Source: Acinetobacter portensis (GTDB taxonomy: Bacteria > Pseudomonadota > Gammaproteobacteria > Pseudomonadales > Moraxellaceae). From it: a stretch of DNA of 64,000 nt. Location of the stretch: assembly GCF_009372215.1 (NCBI RefSeq), contig NZ_LWRV01000032.1, forward strand, positions 1-64,000. Reading direction: 5' to 3'. The position numbers and the translations under genes were made by a program. Under the pieces are notes generated by a model. That model was not told the DNA's origin and made no database searches. It worked only from the letters and a program-made list of their open reading frames with translations. Below, in pieces: positions 31,364 to 40,562 of this stretch (positions within the stretch are counted from its first letter, which is position 1; each line of letters starts with the position of its first letter).

Positions 31364-32254
31364 TTAACCGAGCTGATTTTTTTCAATATTTAAAACCATT
31401 GCAGATGTTGGTTTTTCAACAGGTTTTGCTTTTACAGGATTCAACATGAAGTTTATACCCAGTGCAAATAATGTAATTCCTAATATTTTACGAATCAGTT
31501 TTTCAGGCATGCGTGAACTAATTAAAGTACCCACAACAATTGCTGGAATAGAACCGCAAAGCAACCATCCTAATAATGTGAAATCTACATTACCCGAGCT
31601 CATATGACCTAAACCTGCAACTAAGGTCAGTAAAACTGCATGTACAACGTCTGAGCCAATAATACGAATCATGGGTAAATTCGGGAACATTAAAATAAGT
31701 GCCATAATGCCGAAAGCACCAGCACCTACAGAAGAAAGCGTGACAAAGACACCTAAAACGATACCCATAAAAATAATATAAGGACGTTTTGATTTTGCTT
31801 GTTGTTTAATGATTTCAATATCATCGGTTAATTCTGTTTGATGTTGCTTACGCAATTTATTGAAAAATCGCTCAATATGACCACGGAATATAATTGAAAT
31901 GCCTGTAAGCGTTAGCATGAAACCTAAAACAGTTGTTAAAACTGATTTATAGTTTGAAGATTGGCTTAGATAATTATCTAAGACCCAATGTGTAGCAAAT
32001 GATGCAGGAATACTACCAACAGCTAACCAAATAACGATTGGCCATACGATATTCATTTTTCTAGCATGAACCAAAGAACCGCAAAATTTAGAAATTGCGG
32101 CATAAAGTAAGTCTGTACCAATAGCAATATGCGGTTCAATTTTATAAAGACTAATCAAAATTGGTGTCATTAGCGAACCACCACCAACCCCCGTTATTCC
32201 TACACAGAAACCAACTAAAACACCTGCTAAAATAAACTCGATTGGGCCAGCCAT
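31364..32254 (-). CDS. TauE/SafE-family membrane transporter
   Basis: A 296-residue protein with about eight helices in two repeats, each with the family pattern (GVLVGFCVGITGVGGGSLMTPIL and LGVFVTLSSVGAGAFGIMALILMFP). The loop between the halves (residues 110-150) is charged. TauE/SafE proteins export or take up sulfite, sulfoacetate or related anions; the substrate here is unknown. It lies between the DAHP synthase gene and the iron cluster without obvious coupling to either. Confidence 0.88.
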   Translation of the reverse strand: MAGPIEFILAGVLVGFCVGITGVGGGSLMTPILISLYKIEPHIAIGTDLLYAAISKFCGSLVHARKMNIVWPIVIWLAVGSIPASFATHWVLDNYLSQSSNYKSVLTTVLGFMLTLTGISIIFRGHIERFFNKLRKQHQTELTDDIEIIKQQAKSKRPYIIFMGIVLGVFVTLSSVGAGAFGIMALILMFPNLPMIRIIGSDVVHAVLLTLVAGLGHMSSGNVDFTLLGWLLCGSIPAIVVGTLISSRMPEKLIRKILGITLFALGINFMLNPVKAKPVEKPTSAMVLNIEKNQLG

Positions 32255-32375
32255 GAAAAATCGCCAATTATGAAAAAACGTGCATATCTTATGACTTTAA
32301 AAGATAAGCTGTTGTCTTGATTAACGATTTGCTTATGCAAAAAATTGCTAAAGAATCTTATTGATGATCAATATC

Positions 32376-32672
32376 CTAATTTTTGATTTTAGGTTTTAAA
32401 TCGTTTTTAAATAAAATAAAGATGGCTAAAATAGGTGTTGTGAAAATCCAAATACTTAAAAAAGCTATTGATAAACCATATACATATGTTAAAAGTATCA
32501 ATGCTAAAATAAAAAATAAGCTTGATATAATTTTAGTTCTTTTTGTATTTTTAGAGAAATATTTTAATGGGCTATTTAATATTTTTTTACACTGTTTTTC
32601 GCTTGAGTAATAAAAGCCATAAGTAGATAAAAGAATAAAAAACAAACTCATTACGAGGAGAAAAATCTTCAT
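32376..32672 (-). CDS. Small membrane protein, DUF3325-like, of an iron-uptake operon
   Basis: A 98-residue protein with about three hydrophobic helices and a Lys-rich loop, starting inside the last four bases of the PepSY gene (ATGA overlap). Position and helix layout match the DUF3325 proteins that end receptor-DUF3649-PepSY operons in Acinetobacter and Pseudomonas. Sequence similarity by eye is modest. It probably supports the PepSY membrane protein in reductive iron release; that is inference. Confidence 0.6.
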   Translation of the reverse strand: MKIFLLVMSLFFILLSTYGFYYSSEKQCKKILNSPLKYFSKNTKRTKIISSLFFILALILLTYVYGLSIAFLSIWIFTTPILAIFILFKNDLKPKIKN

Positions 32673-34228
32673 TTTGTATATCCATTATTCGCTTTATCTT
32701 TTGCAATTTTGGCTTTTATTTTTTCATGAGATTTGAATTTTATGGGCTCAATTCGCTTATAAAGAAAAATGGCAAAAAGGATAAACATTAAAATAGAAAT
32801 ATCTATTCGAACAATTTTCCAATAGCTGAAATGGGCTGTTTTTACTAAAAATTCTGATATGTATATTGCATCTACAATGATTAATGTAAAACCTAATACA
32901 ATGAATATTTTTAAAAATATTTTCCATAAATACTGTTTGGCAATAAATAATGAAAGAATAAATGATACGAGCCACGCGCTAAAGAATACGAATGTTTCTG
33001 TGCATATAGGCTTAAATATTGAATTTAGTCGATATGTCAAAAGGAAACTTAATATTGAAATTCCTAAGCCAATGAGAGCTGTAATGTTTAGTCGATTAAC
33101 CAAATAATGCCCAAAATGAAATGCTTGAGTGTGTTTCTGAATTTGTCTTTTTAAGCTCCATAGCAAAAGTCCTGAAGCAATCATCACACAGCCTAAAATC
33201 CCAGATATGAATAGTGCGATTCGTAAAAAGGGTTGTGCAAAGGTCATCATATGAATGCCGTAAACACCAGCACTTAGTTTAGCTACAGCGCTTTGATTTT
33301 TAATGCTTGGTCGAATTTCACCTGTGACAGCATTGAATGTAGTTTGTGCGACATTCTGCGTAATGGTGTGATCTTCTAATGCACTGAATGTTGCTATGGC
33401 TTCGGATGTATTTGGATTTTTGATAGTAATAATATTGAGAGAAACATCGCCCATATTTTTCCGTACAAGATTTTGCATTTGTATAGAACTTAACATTTTT
33501 TCTGTTTGAAAACTGGGGTTTTCAATTGTTTTTACATTACGTATTTCTTCAAAAAATTGGAAATTATTTTCTGGATAAGTCTTTTGTATTCCTAAGGGGA
33601 AATATAGGTAAAACAAGATAGCTAAGCCTGTAAATGTAATGGTCAGAAAAAAAGGTAAAGCGATTACAGAACTAACATTATGTACATCTAAATAAGAGCG
33701 TTGTCCTTTAAAAGCACGAAGGGTAAAGAAGTCTGTGAATATTTTTTTATGTGTGATAATCCCTGAAATTAAACTGATGAGCATAATAAATGCAGCAAAT
33801 GATACGATTGTGCGAGCAAGTAAAATAGGCATGCCATAGAGCTGAAAGTGAAATAAATATAAAAATTCACCTGCTTGGTTGTTTGAGACTTCTAATTCTT
33901 TTGCTGTATTTGGATCTAAAACTTTGCTATTAAATTGTCCATCTTGTGTTTGCCAAAATATTTTATTTACAGGGTTATTTTCATTTGCAATTTGCAAGTA
34001 CCAGCTTTTAGCATTTGATGCATTTTTTTCTAAATAATTTAATGCACTATTAACAGCTACTTCTTGCTTGACTTGCATATTGGCAAGTTGTGGCTGACTC
34101 CATAAATTAATTTCATGGCGGTAATAGGTTAAAGAACCAGTTAAAAAAATAGTAAATAAAAACCAACCCAAAAGAAGACCGATCCAAGAATGTAACCATG
34201 CCATAGATTGACGAGCAGAGCTTTTCAT
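32669..34228 (-). CDS. PepSY-associated TM protein, putative siderophore-iron reductase
   Basis: A 519-residue membrane protein with the PepSY_TM layout: an N-terminal helix (SMAWLHSWIGLLLGWFLFTIFLTGSL), a periplasmic PepSY-like region of about 110 residues, a second helix pair with conserved His (DVHNVSSVIALPFFLTITFTG), another periplasmic domain, and four C-terminal helices. Members near hydroxamate receptors act in ferric siderophore reduction. It follows the DUF3649-like gene by three bases and overlaps the next gene by four, so the genes are one operon downstream of the receptor. Confidence 0.82.
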   Translation of the reverse strand: MKSSARQSMAWLHSWIGLLLGWFLFTIFLTGSLTYYRHEINLWSQPQLANMQVKQEVAVNSALNYLEKNASNAKSWYLQIANENNPVNKIFWQTQDGQFNSKVLDPNTAKELEVSNNQAGEFLYLFHFQLYGMPILLARTIVSFAAFIMLISLISGIITHKKIFTDFFTLRAFKGQRSYLDVHNVSSVIALPFFLTITFTGLAILFYLYFPLGIQKTYPENNFQFFEEIRNVKTIENPSFQTEKMLSSIQMQNLVRKNMGDVSLNIITIKNPNTSEAIATFSALEDHTITQNVAQTTFNAVTGEIRPSIKNQSAVAKLSAGVYGIHMMTFAQPFLRIALFISGILGCVMIASGLLLWSLKRQIQKHTQAFHFGHYLVNRLNITALIGLGISILSFLLTYRLNSIFKPICTETFVFFSAWLVSFILSLFIAKQYLWKIFLKIFIVLGFTLIIVDAIYISEFLVKTAHFSYWKIVRIDISILMFILFAIFLYKRIEPIKFKSHEKIKAKIAKDKANNGYTK

Positions 34229-34231
34229 TAT

Positions 34232-34522
34232 TTATCCTAAAGTTTTGCTTAAAATAAATAGCAAGCTAAATAAAATGAGACTGAAGATTGTGAGTTTCAT
34301 TAGAGATTGAATAATAAAACTATAAATAACAAAAATAATAAAAAAGAAGATCGTAATAAATGCGGCAAGATAAATTGCTTCAGCATTTCCCATGATGAAT
34401 TGAAATAGCAAGGTAAGATTAAAAGCAAAATAGTTAGCACATAGGCAACCAACGATAAATGCTAAGAAAAATCGATAAAAAATGGTCAAAGCGTGCCAAT
34501 GCTTAGAGTCTGTACTGATCAT
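34232..34522 (-). CDS. Small membrane protein, DUF3649-like
   Basis: A 96-residue protein with about three helices and the early motif IFYRFFLAFIVGCLCANYFAF, which resembles the R-x3-A-x-x-G-Y pattern of DUF3649 iron-uptake proteins. It lies between the TonB receptor and the PepSY protein, the standard place for this family. Molecular role unknown. The region is extremely AT-rich. Confidence 0.65.
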   Translation of the reverse strand: MISTDSKHWHALTIFYRFFLAFIVGCLCANYFAFNLTLLFQFIMGNAEAIYLAAFITIFFFIIFVIYSFIIQSLMKLTIFSLILFSLLFILSKTLG

Positions 34523-34618
34523 TTTACCTTCTATAACATTTGAATAGTGATTGGTGCGAAGTATTGAAATAAAAATATACAGTCTGCAATTACAGACCGT
34601 ATATTTTAGAAAGTTTAG

Positions 34619-36694
34619 TTACCACTTATACGTTACACGCATATCTACAGAACGAGATGTGCCATAGTAACAATAGAATGAACAAGAACTTACATATTGT
34701 TTATTGGTTAAGTTCGTTGCATTGAGTTGGATATTAAGCTGTTCATTTAAAGGATAGCTTGCCATTGCATCGACTAATGTATAGGAATCTACTTTATATC
34801 CCGCATAATATTGTTGATCATCAGTACTACCAACATAACGTACGCCTGCACCAATACGTAATCCATCAAGTGGATGATTCCCTAAGAATAAATATTGAAG
34901 TTTTGCAGAGAATTGATCATTAGGGATAGCAGGAGTGCGAATGGTACTTGTAGTTGATAAATCTTGTTTAGAGTTGTTGTGGGTATAAGCAAATTGTGTA
35001 GATAGGTTATCTGTCACATTTAAGTTAGCTTGTAACTCTACACCTTTGTTTGTACGCTTACCAACCTGAGCAGAAATGTTCGAGCTATCAGCAACAAGTG
35101 CATTTTTTTCTTTTAAATCGAAGTAAGCAAGTGTGATATCGCCATCAATCCACGTAGGTTTGTATTTTAAACCAATTTCATATTGTTCACCTTCATATGG
35201 TTTATAGCCACGACCATTAGCGTCTTGCCCAGTTAATGGTCTGAAAGATGTTGAATAGCTAATATATGGAGAAATACCATATGGCGCATGGTATATAACA
35301 CCAGTGTTATAAGAAGTGTGATTTACCTTATAACTATCGTGTGTAGCACCTTGCTGTGATTCACCTTCAGCTTTATCGTGGCGTACACCGACATTGACTT
35401 CAACTAAATCATTCCAATTCATTTGGTTAGATAAATAGAAACCGAGTTGTTTTGTATCTTGGGTATAAATATCACCAGTTCTAGCAAAATTAGGTGTATG
35501 AACTGGGTTAAATAGATCAATATCGGGAGCACTCCCAAATCCATTATTTACACCATCTGTTTTATTTTTTTGGTAATCAATACCCGCCATAATTTTACTG
35601 GTAAAAATTCCTGCGTTAAATTCTTTAATGAGTCGATTATCGATACTATATGTATCAGATGTACCATCTGTAAGACTATAACCACGCTTACCGATGCGAT
35701 CATTATCAGAGCCATAAACGAAAGTACTAGTTAAATAGTTATTCATATGACCAAAACGGAAATTTTGTGCAAAACTTAATCCGTTATCAAACTCATGTGA
35801 AAATTCATAACCGGCAGAAACTTGCTCTAGCTTTAAGCGATCTGTATCTGGTTCACCTAAATTGTCTTTAGGATTAATTGTACCGTGTGGCGTATTAATT
35901 AAAGTACCCCAAATAGGGAGAAAGCCTGAGGTAGGCACACCATCTTTCTTTAAATAACTGGTTAAAACAGTAAGATTAGTTTTATCTGAAATATCCCATG
36001 CAAAACTAGGTGCAAAATAATAGTGCTTCATATAAGCACCATCCATAAGGCTGTCTGCCTGACGGTATAAACCGACTACACGATAGCGTAATGAGCCATC
36101 TTCATTGAGTAAACCACTATAGTCTGCACTAGCTTCACGTTGATCTAAATTACCAGCACTTAGATTAAACTCACCTTGAGGTGTTTTCGTTGGGCGTTTT
36201 GATACAAGGTTAACATTTCCCCCTGAACCAGTAGCACCGTAGTTAAATGAATTAGAACCTTTAACAACTTCTAAGCGTTCTAAGCCATAAATTTCAGGCT
36301 CCCATAAAAAAAAGCCATTGGGCGCTAATGCTGTACCATCTAATGTTTGACTAGCATCAAAACCGCGGATTTTAAACCATTGAGATTTATTATCTAGACC
36401 ATAGGGTTGCGATAAAACACCGGCCTCATAACGTAAAGCAGCATCTAGTTTTTTTGTACCATCATCTTTAATTTTTTGTTCAGTAATAATATTTGCTGAT
36501 AATGGTTGATCAAGAAGACTATCACCTGTTTTTTGTGCTGCGCCAACCACAATTGTTGGGAGGGTAACAGAATCATTATCTTGTTTAGTTTTACTTGGTA
36601 ATTCATCATCTGCATAGGCATTTGTGTGAGCTATGAGTGTAGTAGATGATATGCATGCCATCATCAAAATGAGAGGCTTTAATTGGGTTTTCAT
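34619..36694 (-). CDS. TonB-dependent ferric siderophore receptor, hydroxamate type
   Basis: A 691-residue outer membrane receptor: signal peptide (about residues 1-28), plug domain with VVKGSNSFNYGATGSGGNVNLVSKRP, and a 22-strand barrel ending in RVTYKW. The C-terminal YVSSCSFYCYYGTSRSV, with two Cys before the last strands, is typical of the FhuA/FhuE/FoxA group that takes up hydroxamate siderophores such as ferrichrome or ferrioxamine. A Fur box lies 40 bases upstream, so iron repression is expected. It heads the operon with the DUF3649-like, PepSY and DUF3325-like genes. Confidence 0.88.
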   Translation of the reverse strand: MKTQLKPLILMMACISSTTLIAHTNAYADDELPSKTKQDNDSVTLPTIVVGAAQKTGDSLLDQPLSANIITEQKIKDDGTKKLDAALRYEAGVLSQPYGLDNKSQWFKIRGFDASQTLDGTALAPNGFFLWEPEIYGLERLEVVKGSNSFNYGATGSGGNVNLVSKRPTKTPQGEFNLSAGNLDQREASADYSGLLNEDGSLRYRVVGLYRQADSLMDGAYMKHYYFAPSFAWDISDKTNLTVLTSYLKKDGVPTSGFLPIWGTLINTPHGTINPKDNLGEPDTDRLKLEQVSAGYEFSHEFDNGLSFAQNFRFGHMNNYLTSTFVYGSDNDRIGKRGYSLTDGTSDTYSIDNRLIKEFNAGIFTSKIMAGIDYQKNKTDGVNNGFGSAPDIDLFNPVHTPNFARTGDIYTQDTKQLGFYLSNQMNWNDLVEVNVGVRHDKAEGESQQGATHDSYKVNHTSYNTGVIYHAPYGISPYISYSTSFRPLTGQDANGRGYKPYEGEQYEIGLKYKPTWIDGDITLAYFDLKEKNALVADSSNISAQVGKRTNKGVELQANLNVTDNLSTQFAYTHNNSKQDLSTTSTIRTPAIPNDQFSAKLQYLFLGNHPLDGLRIGAGVRYVGSTDDQQYYAGYKVDSYTLVDAMASYPLNEQLNIQLNATNLTNKQYVSSCSFYCYYGTSRSVDMRVTYKW

Positions 36695-36731
36695 CGCTTA
36701 TATACATGTAATGTTAAACAGCATCATCTTA

Positions 36732-36750
36732 AATGATAATTATTATCTTT
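36732..36750 (-). promoter_or_regulatory. Fur box of the siderophore receptor operon
   Basis: The core GATAATTATTATC (36735-36747) is a perfect 13-bp palindrome around a central T and matches the GATAAT half-site of the Fur consensus on both sides. It lies about 40 bases before the receptor's start codon, in the expected promoter position. Confidence 0.85.
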
Positions 36751-36954
36751 TGAATAGAAGGTTTATTATTAACGTAAATTAAACTTACTACTTGCAATTT
36801 TATTTTCCTATATCAATGTTTTTATGTGATTCGTGTGACATACAAGAGCGTGTTTTTTATGCATAGGTTAAATCTAATATTTGTATTTCGTTTAAATTTT
36901 AAGGACTATGTTAAAATTCAATTCAATCTGCATAGATAAAATAAGGAACTGGAT

Positions 36955-38124
36955 TTGCAAAATCGAAAGCTTAAAATTGGAATTGTGGTTGGGGAAGTCT
37001 CAGGTGATACGCTTGGGGCTAAACTAATACGTAGTTTTCGTGAGCAAGGAATAGATGCCGAATTTGAAGGTATTGGTGGTCCTCAAATGATTGCAGAAGG
37101 CTTTAAAAGCGCTTACCCAATGGATATTCTGTCTGTAATGGGGATTGTTGAAGTACTTAAAGATATTAAAAAATTATTTGCTGTGCGTGATGGTTTAGTT
37201 GAAAAATGGACTAAAAATCCTGTAGATGTATTTATTGGTATTGATGCACCAGATTTTAATTTACGTTTATCTAAAAGCCTTAAGCAAAAGAATTTACCCA
37301 TTAAAACAGTGCAATATGTGAGTCCATCTGTCTGGGCGTGGCGTCAGGGGCGTGTTCATGGCATTAAAGCCAATATTGATTTAGTTTTATGTTTATTTCC
37401 TTTTGAAAAAGCCTTTTATCAAAAGTTTAAAGTACCTGCAGCGTTTGTTGGTCATCCACTTGCAAGCCAGTTACCTTTGGAAAACCCACTAAATTCTGCA
37501 AAACAAGAATTAGATTTAGATATTGCACAAAAGCATATTGCATTATTACCAGGAAGTCGTCGTGGTGAAGTTGAGCGCTTAGGACCTTTAGTTTTAGACG
37601 CAGCACAAATTATTTATAAAAAATATCCTGAATATATATTTCTTGTTCCTGCAATTAATGACGCACGTAAACAGCAAATTGAAGCATTATTAAATAAATA
37701 TCCTAATGATTTTAAAGCCAATGTTAAATTGATGGAGAATACGGATACAGAATCTAAAATTGGTCGTCAGGTGATGAATGCATCTGACATCATTGCTTTA
37801 GCTTCAGGAACTGCAACGTTAGAGGCAATGTTATTACACAGACCAATGGTGACATTTTATAAGCTGAATTGGTTAAGCTATATTATTATTAAATTATTGG
37901 CAAAAATTCCTTATTATTCTTTACCTAATATTATTGCAGGGAAGAGGATTATTAAGGAATTAATTCAGCAAGATGCCACGCCTGAAAAACTGGCAATTGA
38001 AATTGAAAAATTGATGGATGTTGAAAAATCTCAAATACAAGTCATGCAAAATCTGACGATGCATAAAAAGTTATTGGCTGGAAATAGTGAAGATCCGGTG
38101 AAAGCAATTTTAAATATTCTTTGA
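36955..38124 (+). CDS. lpxB: Lipid A disaccharide synthase
   Basis: A 389-residue GT-B glycosyltransferase that joins UDP-2,3-diacylglucosamine and lipid X into the lipid A disaccharide. KIGIVVGEVSGDTLGAKLI, YVSPSVWAWRQGRV, LLPGSRRGEVERLGPL and ASGTATLEAMLLHRPMV are strongly conserved. The start is a TTG at 36955 with AAGGA 7 bases upstream; no ATG fits. It stands apart from lpxA/lpxD/fabZ, so expression is from its own promoter. A terminator follows. Confidence 0.95.
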   Translation: MQNRKLKIGIVVGEVSGDTLGAKLIRSFREQGIDAEFEGIGGPQMIAEGFKSAYPMDILSVMGIVEVLKDIKKLFAVRDGLVEKWTKNPVDVFIGIDAPDFNLRLSKSLKQKNLPIKTVQYVSPSVWAWRQGRVHGIKANIDLVLCLFPFEKAFYQKFKVPAAFVGHPLASQLPLENPLNSAKQELDLDIAQKHIALLPGSRRGEVERLGPLVLDAAQIIYKKYPEYIFLVPAINDARKQQIEALLNKYPNDFKANVKLMENTDTESKIGRQVMNASDIIALASGTATLEAMLLHRPMVTFYKLNWLSYIIIKLLAKIPYYSLPNIIAGKRIIKELIQQDATPEKLAIEIEKLMDVEKSQIQVMQNLTMHKKLLAGNSEDPVKAILNIL

Positions 38125-38143
38125 ACGTTTTAACTTTTAAATT

Positions 38144-38174
38144 AAAAAATCGAGTCTAAGACTCGATTTTTTTT
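38144..38174. terminator. Bidirectional terminator between lpxB and a LysR gene
   Basis: A 13-bp stem AAAAAATCGAGTC/GACTCGATTTTTT with loop TAA, followed by further T. Confidence 0.9.
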
Positions 38175-38202
38175 GTGCGTATAGAAGTCGACTTAAAATA
38201 GC

Positions 38203-39120
38203 CTAAGCAAAAATTTGATTGATTTCCTTCCTCAAAAAAATATGCCGACTATTTTCAGTTAAATCTTTATGCCAATACATCCCAATATTCAATTCTGGCA
38301 TGTCTACAGGAACATCAAAAAAGTTGAGATTTTCAGCAGCTTGTAAGTGCATCAGTACATTTTTAGGAATAGTTAAAATTGCATTTGGATATTGTTCCAA
38401 AATTTGTAAGGCAGTTGAATAATGCTGACAGCGCAAAAAAACTTGTCTTGAATGTTGCTTTTTAGACAAATAAATATCTTCAACCAACATTCCTGTGCGT
38501 CGTGAAGAAACACCAATATGAGGGGAGTTCAAATAGACATTTTGATCTATAAAACTCAATTGTGAACACGCAACAAAATGATCTGACATTAACGCTGTAA
38601 ACTGAATTTTTTCATCAAAATGACGTTCTAAATCGATGACAAAATCAATTTGCTGAGAGGCAAGGTCAGCTAAAACAGTCTTTCTATCTAACTTACTACT
38701 TAAAAATTGAATGTCTAAATTATGTTGCTGAAAGTGTTGAACGAGCTTGGGAAAAATCATCGGCTCAATTTCATCATGTATCGCAATTTTTAAACTTTGA
38801 ACCATATTCGGTTCAAATACTTTTTTCTGAACTGAAATATTTTGAATGGTCGAAAGCGCTTTTTTAATGGATGAATAAATTTGTTCTGCAAAAGGCGTCG
38901 GGAGCATTTGACCACTTGCACGTACAAATAAATCATCATTTAATTGTTGTCTTAATCTTTGTAGAGCATGACTCGCGGCAGATTGACTAATACACAACAT
39001 TTGAGCCACTTTTGAGATGTTTTTATGTTCATAGATCGCAATAAATAAAGGATATAAATTGATATCTATTTTATGAAATAGTGATAAATCAATGACGCTT
39101 TTATTATGCAAATTATTCAT
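38203..39120 (-). CDS. LysR-family transcriptional regulator
   Basis: A 305-residue LysR protein with an N-terminal winged helix (LYPLFIAIYEHKNISKVAQMLCISQSAASHALQRLRQQLNDDLFVR) and a C-terminal effector-binding domain. It is divergent from the acyl-CoA dehydrogenase gene with 91 bases between them, so it probably regulates that cluster. The effector is unknown, perhaps an acyl-CoA or related carboxylate. Confidence 0.9.
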   Translation of the reverse strand: MNNLHNKSVIDLSLFHKIDINLYPLFIAIYEHKNISKVAQMLCISQSAASHALQRLRQQLNDDLFVRASGQMLPTPFAEQIYSSIKKALSTIQNISVQKKVFEPNMVQSLKIAIHDEIEPMIFPKLVQHFQQHNLDIQFLSSKLDRKTVLADLASQQIDFVIDLERHFDEKIQFTALMSDHFVACSQLSFIDQNVYLNSPHIGVSSRRTGMLVEDIYLSKKQHSRQVFLRCQHYSTALQILEQYPNAILTIPKNVLMHLQAAENLNFFDVPVDMPELNIGMYWHKDLTENSRHIFLRKEINQIFA

Positions 39121-39211
39121 AGCAATATATTTAGTTAAATCATTTTATTCATAGTAAGTTTCGAGTTAATGTGTGTAAAGGATATATATAAATATTTTTA
39201 AGGATATTGTG

Positions 39212-40453
39212 ATGTTTGAACTTTCCGCTCGTGCACAAGATTATCTTGAAAGAACAAAAAAATTTATAAAAGATGAAATTGAACCCATTGAAAGTGACTT
39301 TTGGAAAGAGGTTCATACACTAAATGTTGGTGCCGATTGGACAAAATGGCAATGGCCACAGCAATTAGAAATACTGAAAGAAAAAGCCAAACAAGCCAAT
39401 CTTTGGAATATGTTTTTACCGTGTCCTGAATTGGGTCAGGGTTTATCTGTTCAAGAATATGCACATATTGCAGAACTTTCAGGTCGAAGCTTAATTGCAC
39501 CCATCGTCTTTAACTGTAATGCACCAGACAGTGGCAATATGGAAGTACTTTGGCGTTATGGCTCCGAAGCACAAAAACAACAATGGTTAATGCCTTTATT
39601 AGATGGAAAAATTCGTTCAGTTTTTTGTATGACTGAACCTGCTGTTGCTTCAAGTGATGCAACAAATATGGAAGCGACTGCCGTTATTGATGGTGATGAA
39701 ATTGTACTCAATGGTCGTAAATGGTGGTCTTCAGGTTTGGGAGATCCAAATGCAAAAATCATTATTTTTATGGCACATACACCAGATGCAACAAAAGACC
39801 GTCATCATCAACATTCAATGGTTTTAGTTCCTATTGAAACTACGGGCGTAAAAATAGAGCGTATGCTGCCTGTTTTTGGTGATTATGATGCACCTCATGG
39901 ACACGGCGAAGTCAGTTTTAATAATGTGCGTGTGCCTATAGAAAACTTTATTGGCGGTGCAGGACAAGGCTTTGAAATAGCACAAGGGCGTTTAGGGCCA
40001 GGGCGTATTCATCATTGTATGCGTTGTATTGGCGCTGCGGAAAAATCACTTGAATTGATGATTGATCGAGGCATGAGTCGTACCGCTTTTGGTAAAGAAA
40101 TTTTAAAACTTGGTGGTAATTTAGAACGTGTTGCAGAAGCTCGAGTTGCCATAGATCAAGCGCGTCTTTTAACCCTTTATGCTGCTTATAAAATGGATAC
40201 TTTGGGCAATATGGCTGCACTGACTGAGATCTCAGCCATTAAAGTTGTTGCGCCAAGTGTTTTAGAAAAAGTGGTGGATATGGCAATGCAAATTCACGGT
40301 GGCGCAGGTCTTTCACAAGATACGCCACTCACAGGTTTCTTTGCACAAGCACGTTCTTTACGTTTAGCAGATGGGCCTGATGAAGTACATAAAGGCATGA
40401 TTGCAAAACTAGAGCTTGCTAAGCGTGGATACAGCACACGTTCTAAAAAATAA
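39212..40453 (+). CDS. Acyl-CoA dehydrogenase family protein
   Basis: A 413-residue flavoenzyme of the ACAD fold. FCMTEPAVASSDATNMEATAV is the FAD-contacting strand, QIHGGAGLSQDTPL matches the C-terminal FAD-binding motif, and DEVHKGMIAKLEL follows. This long-N-terminus type resembles the ACAD10/11 group linked to phosphotransferase-like proteins, fitting the next gene. It oxidises an acyl-CoA, handing electrons to ETF. The ATG at 39212 has AAGGA 7 bases upstream. Confidence 0.9.
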   Translation: MFELSARAQDYLERTKKFIKDEIEPIESDFWKEVHTLNVGADWTKWQWPQQLEILKEKAKQANLWNMFLPCPELGQGLSVQEYAHIAELSGRSLIAPIVFNCNAPDSGNMEVLWRYGSEAQKQQWLMPLLDGKIRSVFCMTEPAVASSDATNMEATAVIDGDEIVLNGRKWWSSGLGDPNAKIIIFMAHTPDATKDRHHQHSMVLVPIETTGVKIERMLPVFGDYDAPHGHGEVSFNNVRVPIENFIGGAGQGFEIAQGRLGPGRIHHCMRCIGAAEKSLELMIDRGMSRTAFGKEILKLGGNLERVAEARVAIDQARLLTLYAAYKMDTLGNMAALTEISAIKVVAPSVLEKVVDMAMQIHGGAGLSQDTPLTGFFAQARSLRLADGPDEVHKGMIAKLELAKRGYSTRSKK

Positions 40454-40465
40454 TGCACGATGATA

Positions 40466-40510
40466 TATAGCATGATTTTGAAAGGACTTTGCGGTAAAAA
40501 ACATGCTATA
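40466..40510. repeat. Inverted repeat between the dehydrogenase and kinase-like genes
   Basis: TATAGCATG (40466-40474) and CATGCTATA (40502-40510) form a 9-bp stem with a 27-base loop. There is no T run. It may be an RNA processing or regulatory structure within the operon. Confidence 0.45.
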
Positions 40511-40562
40511 ACAAATGATACTAAACATAAAAAATGAAATTTTAGGGTATTAGGAAAGAAAG

